Below, piece by piece: positions 27,365 to 36,361 of a DNA stretch of 64,000 bases. The notes under the pieces were generated by a model. It worked only from the letters and a program-made list of their open reading frames with translations, was not told the DNA's origin and did no database searches. The first letter of the stretch is position 1. Each line of letters begins with the position of its first letter. The position numbers were made by a program, and so were the translations under genes. This DNA is from CAXMRP01 sp965216515 (GTDB lineage Bacteria > Pseudomonadota > Alphaproteobacteria > Rhizobiales > Afifellaceae): positions 1,302,001-1,366,000 of the forward strand of contig OZ244173.1 in NCBI GenBank assembly GCA_965216515.1, in the 5' to 3' direction.

Positions 27365-28018
27365 GCCAGCCGGTATTGCCGGCGAGGCAAATACGCTGGC
27401 CCAGTGATGGGCAACCGCCGCATAGGACAAAACCGCCGCCAGAAGGGCGGCCCGCACTGGCCACGCCCGGAAGCGCCGCCACAAAACCGCGCAAAGGCCG
27501 AGCGCCACGACCAGCTCCACGGCACCGACCACCGATCCGTGATACCGGGCATCCCAGTAGGAAACCGGCGCGCGGAAAACCCAGTCGGTGAACGGCCAGA
27601 ACGCCGGCCGGCCATCGTTGACATGCACCGGAAAATCCGTCGCCACATGGAGGGCGGCAGCAAGCGCAAACACCAGAACCGCCGAACAGGCCACGCGCCA
27701 CCGGTGCCGGACATCGTTATCGTCCACCACAGCCGGCAATGGCCGGATCCTTCCGCCCATGCCGAGCGCCGCCATGCCGACCCCCAGATAAATCGGCCAG
27801 GAATTGGTTACCGCACCGGCCTGCTGCCACACCGGGTCGAAATACCAGTCCCGAAAGATGGTCCGCTCTGCGACATCGTTGATCTTGCCCCAGCCATACA
27901 TCGCGAATAGCGAAAGGTCCGGCACAAGGCCGCCGGCGAGTGCCGCCGCATTGCGCAGCGGCCGCCCCGGGGCCGCGAACGCCGCAGCCGCAATAAGAAT
28001 ATGGGTCTGGGTATTCAT
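27161..28018 (-). CDS. Conserved inner-membrane protein (YdjM/CobQ-labelled type)
   Basis: The 285-residue protein begins MNTQTHILIAAAAFAAPG and contains LVPDLSLFAMYGWG, then several hydrophobic helices and the motif LHVATDFPVHVND, with conserved His and Asp in or near the membrane. This pattern recalls YdjM-type membrane-bound metal-dependent hydrolases and alphaproteobacterial proteins loosely labelled cobalamin biosynthesis protein; the true function is unknown. Recognisable sequence ends near residue 215. The last 68 residues run antisense through the DUF1176 gene and are low-complexity, so the natural stop may have been lost. Confidence 0.7.
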   Translation of the reverse strand: MNTQTHILIAAAAFAAPGRPLRNAAALAGGLVPDLSLFAMYGWGKINDVAERTIFRDWYFDPVWQQAGAVTNSWPIYLGVGMAALGMGGRIRPLPAVVDDNDVRHRWRVACSAVLVFALAAALHVATDFPVHVNDGRPAFWPFTDWVFRAPVSYWDARYHGSVVGAVELVVALGLCAVLWRRFRAWPVRAALLAAVLSYAAVAHHWASVFASPAIPAGLAGTVDNRPVFRCDAVAGVHGGKFLKTKRVVGKCPPAPGAAVADAATFVERRKVRAVGGDVEQDIGA

Positions 28019-28154
28019 GCGCCCATACTGGCCGCGATCGGCGGGCTTTGCACCGGACGGTAGCGCCGATCACATCAGTTTGAACGGCGCATGGGGAAAA
28101 TCAGCCTGTTGTTGGCGGTTTTGCCCGACCGGGCGCCCCTTGGGCGAATTGCAA

Positions 28155-28340
28155 TCAGCTGGAACTGCTTCCGCCGCCGACAAACCGCAGGGCCGGGCGA
28201 AGTGCCTTTTTCAGGCCACGGTTGACATATTTGTGGAATCCCGATGTCGCATCATCGAGAACCGGGGGCACATACGGTTGTATGGGTTGTGCACCGATAA
28301 AGTAGAACGTCAGCACAGTTCCGATTGCATAGCGAATCAC
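28155..28340 (-). CDS. Small membrane-associated hypothetical protein
   Basis: A GTG at 28340 is favoured because GGAGGAG stands six bases upstream; it gives 61 residues with one N-terminal hydrophobic helix (IRYAIGTVLTFYFIGAQPI) and a basic C-terminal part (RGLKKALRPALRF). An ATG at 28358 is the alternative. I do not recognise the family. It faces the GST gene divergently. Confidence 0.5.
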   Translation of the reverse strand: MIRYAIGTVLTFYFIGAQPIQPYVPPVLDDATSGFHKYVNRGLKKALRPALRFVGGGSSSS

Positions 28341-28509
28341 GGCAATCTCCTCCGGCATGGCGGTTTTGGAATCGTCAGGTACGATCCGCCGTGGCAATGT
28401 CGACACATACCGACCCGATTGACCGACAGCCGTTCGGCAAGGCCACTGTCACACCGATCGCCTGTTTTAGCCCATCGTGTTCAACAAACTGTAAACGGAA
28501 CTGTCTGAC

Positions 28510-29118
28510 ATGCCGGTATTGCTCTCCTCCCCCGCATCCCCCTTCGCCCGCAAGGCAAGGATCGCCATCGCGCTTTGCGGCCTGGCGCACACGATCGAGA
28601 TCCGCGCGGCCGACACCGGCAACCCGTCCGATCCCCTCCACACCCACAATCCGCTGGGCAAGATTCCCGTACTCATCCTCCACGACGACACCGCGATCCA
28701 CGATTCACCGGTCATCGCCGAATGGGCCGATCACGAGGCCGGTGGCGGCCGGATCATCCCCGCCGGCAGCGACCGATTCCACGCCCTCACTCGCCAGGCG
28801 CTCGCCGACGGCATCATGGAAGCCTCACTCGCCGTCGTTTACGAAAACCGTTTTCGGCCGCAGGCCAAACGGGATCAGCAGTGGATAAACCGCCAGGAGG
28901 GCAAGACGGCGCGTGGCCTGACGGCGCTGGATGCCGCACCACCGGACTTGTCCGAAACCGCCAATATCGGCGCCATCGCGACCGCCTGTGCACTCGGTTA
29001 TCGCGATTTGCGGTTCGGACCGGAGTGGCGCGGCACCTATCCGGATCTGGCCGAATGGCACGCCGAGTTTGCCCGCCGTGTGCCGGCCTATGGCGAAACA
29101 GCACCGGCCGTCGCTTGA
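28510..29118 (+). CDS. Glutathione S-transferase family protein
   Basis: The 202-residue protein has a thioredoxin-like N-terminal domain (residues 1-78) with SSPASPFARKARIA for the glutathione-activating region, NPLGKIPVLIL with the cis-proline, and DSPVIAEWAD for the gamma-glutamyl contacts, followed by an all-helical C-terminal domain. Such proteins conjugate glutathione to electrophiles or act as isomerases or reductases; the substrate is unknown. It appears complete and monocistronic. Confidence 0.9.
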   Translation: MPVLLSSPASPFARKARIAIALCGLAHTIEIRAADTGNPSDPLHTHNPLGKIPVLILHDDTAIHDSPVIAEWADHEAGGGRIIPAGSDRFHALTRQALADGIMEASLAVVYENRFRPQAKRDQQWINRQEGKTARGLTALDAAPPDLSETANIGAIATACALGYRDLRFGPEWRGTYPDLAEWHAEFARRVPAYGETAPAVA

Positions 29119-29203
29119 ATCGGTTTTGGTGGAATTCGTTGGAAGTGGCTGGAAAACAAAGGAATACCGGATCCGCAACCCTCCGGTCAGACAACCGGTC
29201 GGT

Positions 29204-29893
29204 TCAGAAACGCACGCCGACGCCCGCCCGCACCGAGTGGTTGTCGGATTCCACGTCCGTTCCGCCGCCGCCCAGCGCGAAGGCTTCGCCCTCATAGTCG
29301 CTATAGCGATACTCAAAGCGTGCCGTGATGTTGTCGCGCAGCATCCGCTCCGCGCCGGCACCAACCGTCCAGCCCCACAAGGTTGCCCTGTCTGACAGAC
29401 CGCCGCCGGTTGCCTCCATGCCGGCTGCCGCGACGCCACCAGTCCCGTAGAGGAGGAATTGGTCGAGCGCGATACCGGCCCGCGCCCGAAGCGAACCGGA
29501 CCAGGCCTGATCCAGCGTTACGCCTGGCACCGAGCCGCTCGCATCAGACACCACGATATCGCCTTCCACGCCAAAAACATAAGGGCCGACCTGCCGGTCG
29601 TAGCCGCCATAAATTCCACCTTCCACACCATCGACATCCGTCGAACCGGAAATTCCGCCGCCCAGCGCCGACGCCTCGCCCCACGAATGGCCGAGAAGAA
29701 GGCCGATATGGAACCCCGACCAGGCCGGTTCTGAAACCTGAACCGGGGCAAATCGGTCCGATTCGGACAAACCTGTACCGCCACCATCCAGGTCGGCGGC
29801 GCCCGCCGGACCGGCGATCAACGCACAAAGGCCGGCCATCGCGCAAACCGCGCGTGCCGCTTTCCCGTTCCACCTGTCGCTGACTGCAGCCAT
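29204..29893 (-). CDS. Outer-membrane beta-barrel protein (Omp25/31-like)
   Basis: The 229-residue protein has a signal peptide (about residues 1-32, ending AGPAGAADL) and a small barrel of alternating strands typical of the Omp25/Omp31 porin-like family: SEPAWSGFHIGLLLGHSWG, GGIYGGYDRQVGPYVFGVEGD, RARAGIALDQFLLYGTGG, and ERMLRDNITARFEYRYSDY. It ends with Phe (GVGVRF), the signature recognised by BAM. It probably has a structural or surface role in the outer membrane. The ATG at 29893 starts the signal peptide. Confidence 0.88.
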   Translation of the reverse strand: MAAVSDRWNGKAARAVCAMAGLCALIAGPAGAADLDGGGTGLSESDRFAPVQVSEPAWSGFHIGLLLGHSWGEASALGGGISGSTDVDGVEGGIYGGYDRQVGPYVFGVEGDIVVSDASGSVPGVTLDQAWSGSLRARAGIALDQFLLYGTGGVAAAGMEATGGGLSDRATLWGWTVGAGAERMLRDNITARFEYRYSDYEGEAFALGGGGTDVESDNHSVRAGVGVRF

Positions 29894-29974
29894 TTGCCTA
29901 TCTGCGTCTTGCCTGTTTCGCGGGCCGGTCAGCCGGTCAGTCCGGCCGAACCGTCTTTTCTGCCGTGACGCCAA

Positions 29975-30327
29975 CCCGGCTCATCACAGCGCTGGGGCGT
30001 TCATAAACACTAGATTGTGTTTCCGGATGGCAAATAAAGTGGCTGAACGGCGAATTCTGCGTAAAAAAATCGTCAACATCGCCGCGTTCAGCCGGCCCGG
30101 ACCCCAAAATCGGTCCGGTCACCGGCGATTCTGCAACCGCCATCGTCCCAAAACCGGGCCGGACGCGAAATTTAGCGCCACGCATCGCCGGTTTACGGAC
30201 CTGTAAGGGTTGCGGAAGGAAATTCCGCCCGCCAGTCCCCGCCACGGCTGCAAATCCGGACAGGCGCACCTATATACGCCCCACACAACGGGCGAAGCCC
30301 AGGAATTCCGACGATGATGTCCCGCAA
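29975..30327. other. Intergenic region upstream of the omp and CaCA genes
   Basis: About 350 bp lie between the divergent outer-membrane protein and antiporter genes. An AT-rich part around 30000-30075 (containing TTGACG on the minus strand near 30072) may hold the omp promoter. No gene is recognised. Confidence 0.4.
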
Positions 30328-31323
30328 ATGCATGCCATTCTGGAACTGATCGTCGGCCTCGCATTCCTGATCCTGGGCGCCGATCTGCTGGTCCGCGGGT
30401 CGGTCGCCATTGCCAATCGCCTACATGTGCCGCAACTGATTGTCGGCCTGACGATCGTCGCCTTCGGCACTTCCGCGCCAGAGCTGGTGGTTTCGCTGAA
30501 CGCCGCCGTGGAAGGCGCCGGCGGTATCGCCATCGGCAACATTGTCGGCTCCAACATCGCCAATATCCTGGTCGTGCTGGGTCTGCCCTCTGTCATTCGC
30601 GCCACCAACTGCCAGGCCGCCGGCGCCGTTCGCAATCTCACCTTCATGATCTTCGTCACCGTGGTCTTCCTCTTCATGTGCTTGGACGGTGCGCTTACCC
30701 GCATCGACGGATTTCTGCTTCTGGCCCTGTTCGCCGGTTTTTTCGCCGATCAGGTCCTGTGCACCCGCCGTCACCGCCGCAGCTTGAATGGCGCCGACCA
30801 TGCCGCCGCCCGCAGCGGCAATATGTGGATTGCCGGCGCCTATGCGCTGATCGGCGGCATCAGCCTGCCGCTGGCCGCCGATGCGGTCGTGGAGGGCGCA
30901 TTGGGGATCGCCGTGCTGCTCGGTGTGTCGCAAACGGCCATCGGCGTGACGGTTGTCGCGCTGGGCACCTCGCTCCCCGAGCTTGCCGCGTCGGTGATGG
31001 CTGCCCGCCGCGGGCACACCGCCATGGCCATCGGCAACGCCATCGGCTCCAATATATTCAATATTCTGGCCATCATGGGCATCACGGCCGCCATCGTGCC
31101 GATTGCCGTGCCGGCCGATTTCTTCGATTTCGAAATGTGGATGATGGTCGCCGTTGCCGTTTTCCTGGTCCCGTTCGTGATCTGGTGCTGGCCGATCAGT
31201 CGGTTGACCGGCACCGTGATGACCATTGCCTACGCGGCAACCGTGTTGGCGGTGCTTGGCGGCCCCGGCGCCGGTGGCGAGCCGCGGGCACTTCATCGGG
31301 CTGATTTTCCCGCCCTGCGTTGA
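30328..31323 (+). CDS. Calcium/sodium antiporter, CaCA family (YrbG-like)
   Basis: The 331-residue inner-membrane exchanger has the duplicated alpha repeats of the CaCA superfamily: VGLTIVAFGTSAPELVVSL with GNIVGSNIANIL in the first half, and VTVVALGTSLPELAASV with GNAIGSNIFNIL in the second. These Gly/Ser/Thr/Glu/Asn residues form the cation sites. About ten hydrophobic helices are evident. It probably exports Ca2+ in exchange for Na+ or H+. It precedes uvrC by 64 bp in the same direction. Confidence 0.93.
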   Translation: MHAILELIVGLAFLILGADLLVRGSVAIANRLHVPQLIVGLTIVAFGTSAPELVVSLNAAVEGAGGIAIGNIVGSNIANILVVLGLPSVIRATNCQAAGAVRNLTFMIFVTVVFLFMCLDGALTRIDGFLLLALFAGFFADQVLCTRRHRRSLNGADHAAARSGNMWIAGAYALIGGISLPLAADAVVEGALGIAVLLGVSQTAIGVTVVALGTSLPELAASVMAARRGHTAMAIGNAIGSNIFNILAIMGITAAIVPIAVPADFFDFEMWMMVAVAVFLVPFVIWCWPISRLTGTVMTIAYAATVLAVLGGPGAGGEPRALHRADFPALR

Positions 31324-31387
31324 ACAGGGTGCCGGCGCATTTTTCCGTTGCGATTTATCGCCGGTAGCGAAATGATCCGGCCAAATC

Positions 31388-33343
31388 ATGGCTGTCGAAA
31401 AACCCATCAAAACCACGGCCCGAACAGGACCTCAACAGGTGATATGGCGCGAAAGCCCGGTTGCCAGGGGCCTTGCCGGGCCGCAGGTGATTGCCGAGGC
31501 GGTCGTCACCCTTCCCAACGCCCCCGGTGTCTACCGAATGGTCGATGCCGGCGGCGATGTTCTCTATGTCGGCAAGGCGCGTTCCCTGAAACGGCGGGTC
31601 GCCGGCTACACCCGCATTGGCGGCCAGAGCCAGCGCATTGCGCGCATGATCCGCGCCACCGTGGCGATGGATTTCGTTCGCACGAAGACAGAAACCGAGG
31701 CGCTGCTGCTTGAAGCCAACCTCATCAAGCGCCTGCGTCCCCGTTTCAATGTCCTGCTGCGCGACGACAAGAGCTTTCCCTATATCCTGATTTCCGGCGA
31801 CCATGAGGCGCCGGCGATCTTCAAGCACCGCGGTGCCCGCAAGCGCAAGGGCGATTACTACGGCCCCTTCGCCTCCGCCGGCGCGGTCGGCCGCACCATC
31901 AATACGCTGCAAAAGGCGTTCCTGATCCGCAATTGCACCGATTCCTTTTATGCCGGCCGTACCCGGCCTTGCCTGCTCTACCAGATCAGGCGTTGCGCCG
32001 CCCCCTGCACCGGCGAAATCAGCCTGGACGACTATGGCCGCCTGGTCGGCGAGGCCCGCGCCTTCCTGTCCGGCAAGAGCCGCAAGATCAAGGCCGATCT
32101 GGCCGCAACCATGGAGGCGGCCTCCGACCGGCTCGACTTTGAGACCGCCGCCGTCTGCCGCGACCGCTTGGCCGCCCTCTCCCACGTTCAGGCCCACCAG
32201 GACGTCAACACCGCGTCGGTCGATGAAGCCGACCTGTTCGCCATCCACCAGGATGGCGGCCAGACCTGCATCCAGGTCTTTTTTTTCCGGACCGGCCAGA
32301 ATTGGGGCAACCGCGCCTACTTCCCCCGCGCCGACCGCAGCCTGGAGGCGGAAGCGGTACTGGAAGCCTTTTTGGCGCAGTTTTACGATGACAAACCGGT
32401 CCCCCGGCAGATCCTGACATCCACCGATTTTCCCGAACGCGCGCTCCTCGCCGAAGCGCTGGGCGAGCGGACCGGCCACCGGGTCCGCATCGACGTGCCC
32501 CGGCGCGGCGCGCGCAAGGCGCTTGTCGACCAGGCGCTCGCCAACGCCCGCGAGGCGCTCGGCCGCAAACTTGCCGATACCGCAACCCAGGCCACACTCC
32601 TGACAGGACTGGCCGAAACCCTGGGTCTGCCCGCGCCGCCGGCACGCATCGAGGTCTACGACAACAGTCACGTCTCCGGCACCAACGCCGTCGGCGGCAT
32701 GATCGTCGCCGGCCCCGCCGGTTTCTCGAAAACTCATTACCGCAAGTTCAACATCAAGGCCGAAGACATCGCCGCCGGCGATGACTACGCCATGATGCGC
32801 GAGGTGCTTCACCGGCGTTTTTCCCGTCTTTTGAAGGAGTTGGGGCCAAAACCGGACTCAACCCCGCAAGTGCCCGATGACACCCTGCCCGCATGGCCCG
32901 ACCTGGTACTGGTCGACGGCGGCCGCGGCCAGCTCGGCATCGCCATCGCCGTCCTGTCGGAACTGGGGATTCCCGATTTGCCGGTGGTTGCCATCGCCAA
33001 GGGCCGGGATCGCGATGCCGGCCGCGAACAGTTTGTCGTCGCCGGCCGCGCGCCCTTCACCCTGCCGCCGCGGGATCCGGTGCTCTATTTCGTCCAGCGC
33101 CTGCGCGACGAGGCCCACCGCTTCGCCATCGGCGCCCACCGCAGCCGCCGCAAAGCGGCAATTGGTCAAAATCCCCTCGACGAGATCGCCGGCATCGGAC
33201 CGAGCCGCAAAAAGGCGCTGTTACAGGCCTTCGGCACGGCCAGGGCTGTCAGCCGTGCCGGAATTGACGACCTGATAGCGGTTGAGGGGATTTCACGGGC
33301 GACCGCGGAACGGATCTACGACCACTTCCACGAACACGCCTAG
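31388..33343 (+). CDS. uvrC: Excinuclease ABC subunit C
   Basis: UvrC makes both incisions of nucleotide excision repair. The 651-residue protein has an N-terminal GIY-YIG nuclease (GVYRMVDAGGDVLYVGKA, about residues 50-67) for the 3' cut, Cys-containing linker segments, a UVR motif (DLAATMEAASDRLDFETAA) that binds UvrB, the UvrC homology/RNase H-like domain (RIEVYDNSHVSGTNAVGGM), and C-terminal helix-hairpin-helix motifs (LDEIAGIGPSRKKALLQAFG). Length is normal. Its UvrB partner is encoded about 23 kb away in this window. In many relatives pgsA-moaD-moaE follow directly; here the buf operon intervenes. Confidence 0.97.
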   Translation: MAVEKPIKTTARTGPQQVIWRESPVARGLAGPQVIAEAVVTLPNAPGVYRMVDAGGDVLYVGKARSLKRRVAGYTRIGGQSQRIARMIRATVAMDFVRTKTETEALLLEANLIKRLRPRFNVLLRDDKSFPYILISGDHEAPAIFKHRGARKRKGDYYGPFASAGAVGRTINTLQKAFLIRNCTDSFYAGRTRPCLLYQIRRCAAPCTGEISLDDYGRLVGEARAFLSGKSRKIKADLAATMEAASDRLDFETAAVCRDRLAALSHVQAHQDVNTASVDEADLFAIHQDGGQTCIQVFFFRTGQNWGNRAYFPRADRSLEAEAVLEAFLAQFYDDKPVPRQILTSTDFPERALLAEALGERTGHRVRIDVPRRGARKALVDQALANAREALGRKLADTATQATLLTGLAETLGLPAPPARIEVYDNSHVSGTNAVGGMIVAGPAGFSKTHYRKFNIKAEDIAAGDDYAMMREVLHRRFSRLLKELGPKPDSTPQVPDDTLPAWPDLVLVDGGRGQLGIAIAVLSELGIPDLPVVAIAKGRDRDAGREQFVVAGRAPFTLPPRDPVLYFVQRLRDEAHRFAIGAHRSRRKAAIGQNPLDEIAGIGPSRKKALLQAFGTARAVSRAGIDDLIAVEGISRATAERIYDHFHEHA

Positions 33344-33421
33344 ATACGATGCCGGCGGCGGCCACGTGCGGAAACTGGTCCGGAATCCGGATATCGCGAC
33401 GGCGACCGGCGCGTCAGGGGA

Positions 33422-34024
33422 CTATTCGGCTGCTTCGGGCATCATGGGCCGGTGTCCGCCCGTCTGCCGCGGCCGGGAGAACAGGCGGTCGAGCGACACC
33501 GCCCCCGCGCCCCGAATCACCAGATAAGCCAGCGGGAACACCCACATTAGACGCTGGTCGGCGATCACCGCATCGGGAAACCGGTCGAACATGGCGCCGA
33601 TTGCCTTGTCCTCAAGGCCGTGGACGGTGATATCGACATAGGACTGGACGGCAATGAAAACGATCATTCCCAGCGCCGCCACGCGGGTGAGCAGGCCAAC
33701 CACGATCAGCGCCGGCAGCACGAACTCCGCATAAGTACCCAGATGGACAATCAGGCCCCAGGGGAAGAACGGCACCTGCGAGGGATCGAAATCGTAGCGT
33801 TCCACGATCGGCGAAACGATCTGGAAATAGGCGCCATCGCTCACAGTGAGAAAGCCCGCCAATCCCTCGCCGATTTTCGTTTTCGCCGAGCTGAGGAAAT
33901 AGAAGTACAGCACGCTGGCAAACACCAGCCGGGCGGCTAGGCCTGGAAACCAGGCGCCGAGCGCGCGTTCAACACCGCCGAAGACCGCGTCATGCAATCG
34001 TGTGACAAACCGGATAAGCGCCAT
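33422..34024 (-). CDS. DoxX-family membrane protein of the buf operon
   Basis: The 200-residue integral membrane protein has four hydrophobic helices typical of DoxX (LVFASVLYFYFLSSA, GTYAEFVLPALIVVGLLT, AALGMIVFIAVQSYVDI, LMWVFPLAYLVIRGAG). It is the last gene of bufA-bufB-bufC-doxX; DoxX proteins regularly accompany bufferin operons (sometimes termed BufD) and may have a redox role, though their function there is not settled. It lies 18 bp downstream of bufC and ends about 80 bp from the convergent uvrC. Confidence 0.9.
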   Translation of the reverse strand: MALIRFVTRLHDAVFGGVERALGAWFPGLAARLVFASVLYFYFLSSAKTKIGEGLAGFLTVSDGAYFQIVSPIVERYDFDPSQVPFFPWGLIVHLGTYAEFVLPALIVVGLLTRVAALGMIVFIAVQSYVDITVHGLEDKAIGAMFDRFPDAVIADQRLMWVFPLAYLVIRGAGAVSLDRLFSRPRQTGGHRPMMPEAAE

Positions 34025-34042
34025 GGGATTCCCCGTTCCTTG

Positions 34043-34825
34043 TCAGTCGGCCTGGCCTGCCGGTTCACGGACTGCGACCACGATGCCCGATTCAAACAGA
34101 CCGCCAAGATGGGTGGAGAGATCAAAGCCCGGCACCTCGCCGGCGGCCACTTCCGCGGCCGCGGCCAGCGTCGCGCCCTGCGCCAGCGCGGCGATGAAAT
34201 CCAGCCCGCCGGCCGGCAACAGCCGCACCACGACATCGGCATCGGGGCGAACCACCAGCGCGTCTTCCGCCCGGTCGAGATCGACATCCTCGTGGCGCCC
34301 GCGCTCGGTATTGGCCGCCCAGAGGCTGACCACCGGAAATCGCGAGCGCAGCAGCCGCGCTGAGGGATGAAAGGTGAAGGTCGTCCCGCCTGTCTTTTCC
34401 GGCGCGATGGCGCCAAGGACATCGATAGCGGCCGGCGCCGCCTCGCGCGCGTGATAGGCCCGGTTCCACGCCCATTCCAGCCGTGCCACGTCGCCCAGAT
34501 AGGGCACTGATTGCGCCGGCGCAAAGGTGTCGAGAAAATCCGGAAATCCCGCCCCGTAATCGATCAGCACCGGCGAGCGCGGCGGCGACGTGTGCACGAA
34601 TTCGCGCCCGGCAGTGCGAAAGAACGTACGCCCGACGAGCGACAGTACGGCGGGAAAAGTCGCCTCAAGGGCATCGGTCAGGCTGACGGCGACATTGTTG
34701 CGATATACGTTGAAGCGACGCACCGGCGCTTCCCCGCTCCGTCCGCGCACAGCCTCCGGCAGAGCGGCATCCGGCGCCAGCAGCGCGCCGGCGAACCGGT
34801 CCTGAATGTCAGCCAGCGAGGGCAT
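34043..34825 (-). CDS. bufC: BufC/HvfC family partner protein (DUF2063)
   Basis: The 260-residue protein starts MPSLADIQDRFAGALLAPDA and carries RRFNVYRNNVAVSLTDALEATFPAVLSLVG and FRTAGREFVHTSPPRSPVLIDYG, the hallmarks of the DUF2063 N-terminal domain. BufC partners the MNIO enzyme BufB and helps recognise the precursor peptide. The start at 34825 overlaps the end of bufB by 17 bp, showing tight coupling; an upstream frame start at 34921 lacks homology. Confidence 0.92.
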   Translation of the reverse strand: MPSLADIQDRFAGALLAPDAALPEAVRGRSGEAPVRRFNVYRNNVAVSLTDALEATFPAVLSLVGRTFFRTAGREFVHTSPPRSPVLIDYGAGFPDFLDTFAPAQSVPYLGDVARLEWAWNRAYHAREAAPAAIDVLGAIAPEKTGGTTFTFHPSARLLRSRFPVVSLWAANTERGRHEDVDLDRAEDALVVRPDADVVVRLLPAGGLDFIAALAQGATLAAAAEVAAGEVPGFDLSTHLGGLFESGIVVAVREPAGQAD

Positions 34826-35714
34826 GGGCCGTCTGTGCGGATGCGCGGGCTGCCGTGGCGGACAGGATCGCCTCCGCCGCTTGCGCCTCGGCGAACAGGG
34901 TCGCCCAGTCGGGCACATCATTGTCCCATTCGATCAGCGTCGGCACCGGACCGGTCCGCTCCACCGTCCGCCGATAAAGCGCCCATACCGGATCCACCAC
35001 CGCCCGATCATGGGCATCGATCAGCAACGGCGCGCCGAGATCGTCGGTATCCGGCGCATGACCGCCAAGATGGATTTCGCCGACATGCGCGATCGGAAAC
35101 GCATCGATATAGGATTCCGGCGAGTAGCCGTGATTGGTAGCCGAAACGTAGACATTGTTGACATCGAGCAGCAATCCGCAGCCGGAACGCGAAACGACCT
35201 CCGTCAGAAAATCGATCTCGCTCATCGTGCTGCCCTTGAACGCCACATAGGTTGAGGGATTTTCGAGCAGCATACGCCGGCCGACATGATCCTGCACTTG
35301 CGTCACATGTTCGGCGACCCGTGCCGCCGTCTCCGGCGTATAGGGCACCGGCAACAGGTCGTTGAAATAGACTTCATCGTGGCTCGACCAGGCAAGGTGC
35401 TCGGAGAACAGGCCGGGTTGATAGCGCTCCAACAGCGCCTTCAGCCGGTCCAGGTGATCGATGTCAAGCGGCCGGTCCGAACCGATCGAAAGGCCAACCC
35501 CGTGCAGCGACAGCGGATACCGCTCGCGAATGGCGGAAAGATAGCGGTGCGGCGGCCCACCTGCACCCATATAGTTTTCCGGGTGCACTTCAAACCAGCC
35601 GATATCCGGTTCCCCGGTCAGAATATCGTCATAATGCTGCGCCTTCAGCCCGACGCCGCCCCTGTTTGGAACCGCACGTTGGCCGAATGCGCTTTGTCCG
35701 TTTTTCGTTGTCAT
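34809..35714 (-). CDS. bufB: Multinuclear non-haem iron oxygenase BufB (DUF692)
   Basis: BufB is an MNIO-family (DUF692) TIM-barrel enzyme that oxidatively modifies cysteines of its precursor peptide, in characterised bufferins to thio-oxazoles. The 301-residue sequence contains RGGVGLKAQHYDDIL, GWFEVHPENYMG, LSLHGVGLSIGS, LLLDVNNVYVSATNHG, and HLGGHAPD, which carry the His, Asp, Asn and Glu metal ligands. It lies between bufA, its likely substrate, and bufC. Length and motifs are normal. Confidence 0.94.
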   Translation of the reverse strand: MTTKNGQSAFGQRAVPNRGGVGLKAQHYDDILTGEPDIGWFEVHPENYMGAGGPPHRYLSAIRERYPLSLHGVGLSIGSDRPLDIDHLDRLKALLERYQPGLFSEHLAWSSHDEVYFNDLLPVPYTPETAARVAEHVTQVQDHVGRRMLLENPSTYVAFKGSTMSEIDFLTEVVSRSGCGLLLDVNNVYVSATNHGYSPESYIDAFPIAHVGEIHLGGHAPDTDDLGAPLLIDAHDRAVVDPVWALYRRTVERTGPVPTLIEWDNDVPDWATLFAEAQAAEAILSATAARASAQTAHALAG

Positions 35715-35797
35715 GATCCCGTCGCTGGCTGCAGGGAAAGTTTTGAAAAGCCGGCCGGCCGCATTGCGCGCCCGGCCGGAATGGCAGGAATTGCCGG

Positions 35798-36124
35798 TTA
35801 TGCGGGCAAATCCCGTTCCAGCTCCATGAGCGAGCCTTTGCGATCGCCCGGCAACGCATATTTCTCATCAGATGCCGTGCCGTATTTCTCGCATTCGCCG
35901 GCGGCAACCAGCTTGAACGAATTGCCCTGATAGTCGACGCTGGAGCTACCGGCACAGGTGGTGCCGGCACCGGCCTTGCAGTCGTTCTGGCCGGCAAGGG
36001 CGATACCGTAGCACTTCTCTTTCTCCTGCGCCTGCGCCTGGGAGGTGAGGCTGGCGCCGGAAACGGCGGTGGCAACAGCGCCGGCGACGAATGCGGCGGT
36101 AACAGCGGAGGTCTTGATGGACAT
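35798..36124 (-). CDS. bufA: Bufferin precursor peptide BufA (DUF2282)
   Basis: The 108-residue precursor has a signal peptide (about residues 1-33, AVSGASLTSQAQA) and a mature DUF2282 core with four cysteines: EKCYGIALAGQNDC, AGAGTTCAG, DYQGN, and AAGECEKYG. In the bufferin family some of these cysteines are converted by BufB/BufC into heterocycles that bind Cu(I), protecting the envelope from copper. It is the first gene of the operon. GGGAG lies nine bases before the ATG at 36124, and a perfect inverted repeat stands 48 bp upstream. Confidence 0.92.
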   Translation of the reverse strand: MSIKTSAVTAAFVAGAVATAVSGASLTSQAQAQEKEKCYGIALAGQNDCKAGAGTTCAGSSSVDYQGNSFKLVAAGECEKYGTASDEKYALPGDRKGSLMELERDLPA

Positions 36125-36171
36125 GGATTGGAACTCCCTTTCAAGGTCTTGGTCCCGATGGAAAACAATTT

Positions 36172-36193
36172 TGCTTGCAGCGATTTGCAAGCA
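36172..36193. promoter_or_regulatory. Perfect inverted repeat upstream of bufA
   Basis: TGCTTGCA and TGCAAGCA flank a 6-base spacer, 48-69 bp before the bufA ATG in a locally AT-rich stretch. Its place suggests an operator or promoter element for the buf operon. No regulator gene (for example an ECF sigma factor or copper regulator) is adjacent. Confidence 0.5.
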
Positions 36194-36361
36194 CAGTTGA
36201 TTTGAAGAATCGGGCGATAAATTGGAAATAAACGTCTATCAATCGCTCGTGATCTGGCGCGCCTTGGCCATTGCGCGGATGTGATCGTGCCGTGATCGGC
36301 GAAAAGCCGAACCGGCCGAACCCGCATTGACCTCGCCCGGCCATCCAAGCATGTTGCGCTG

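Noticed and set aside
31355..32812. Minus-strand open frame opposite uvrC
   Set aside because: No recognisable motif and fully contained within the conserved uvrC gene.
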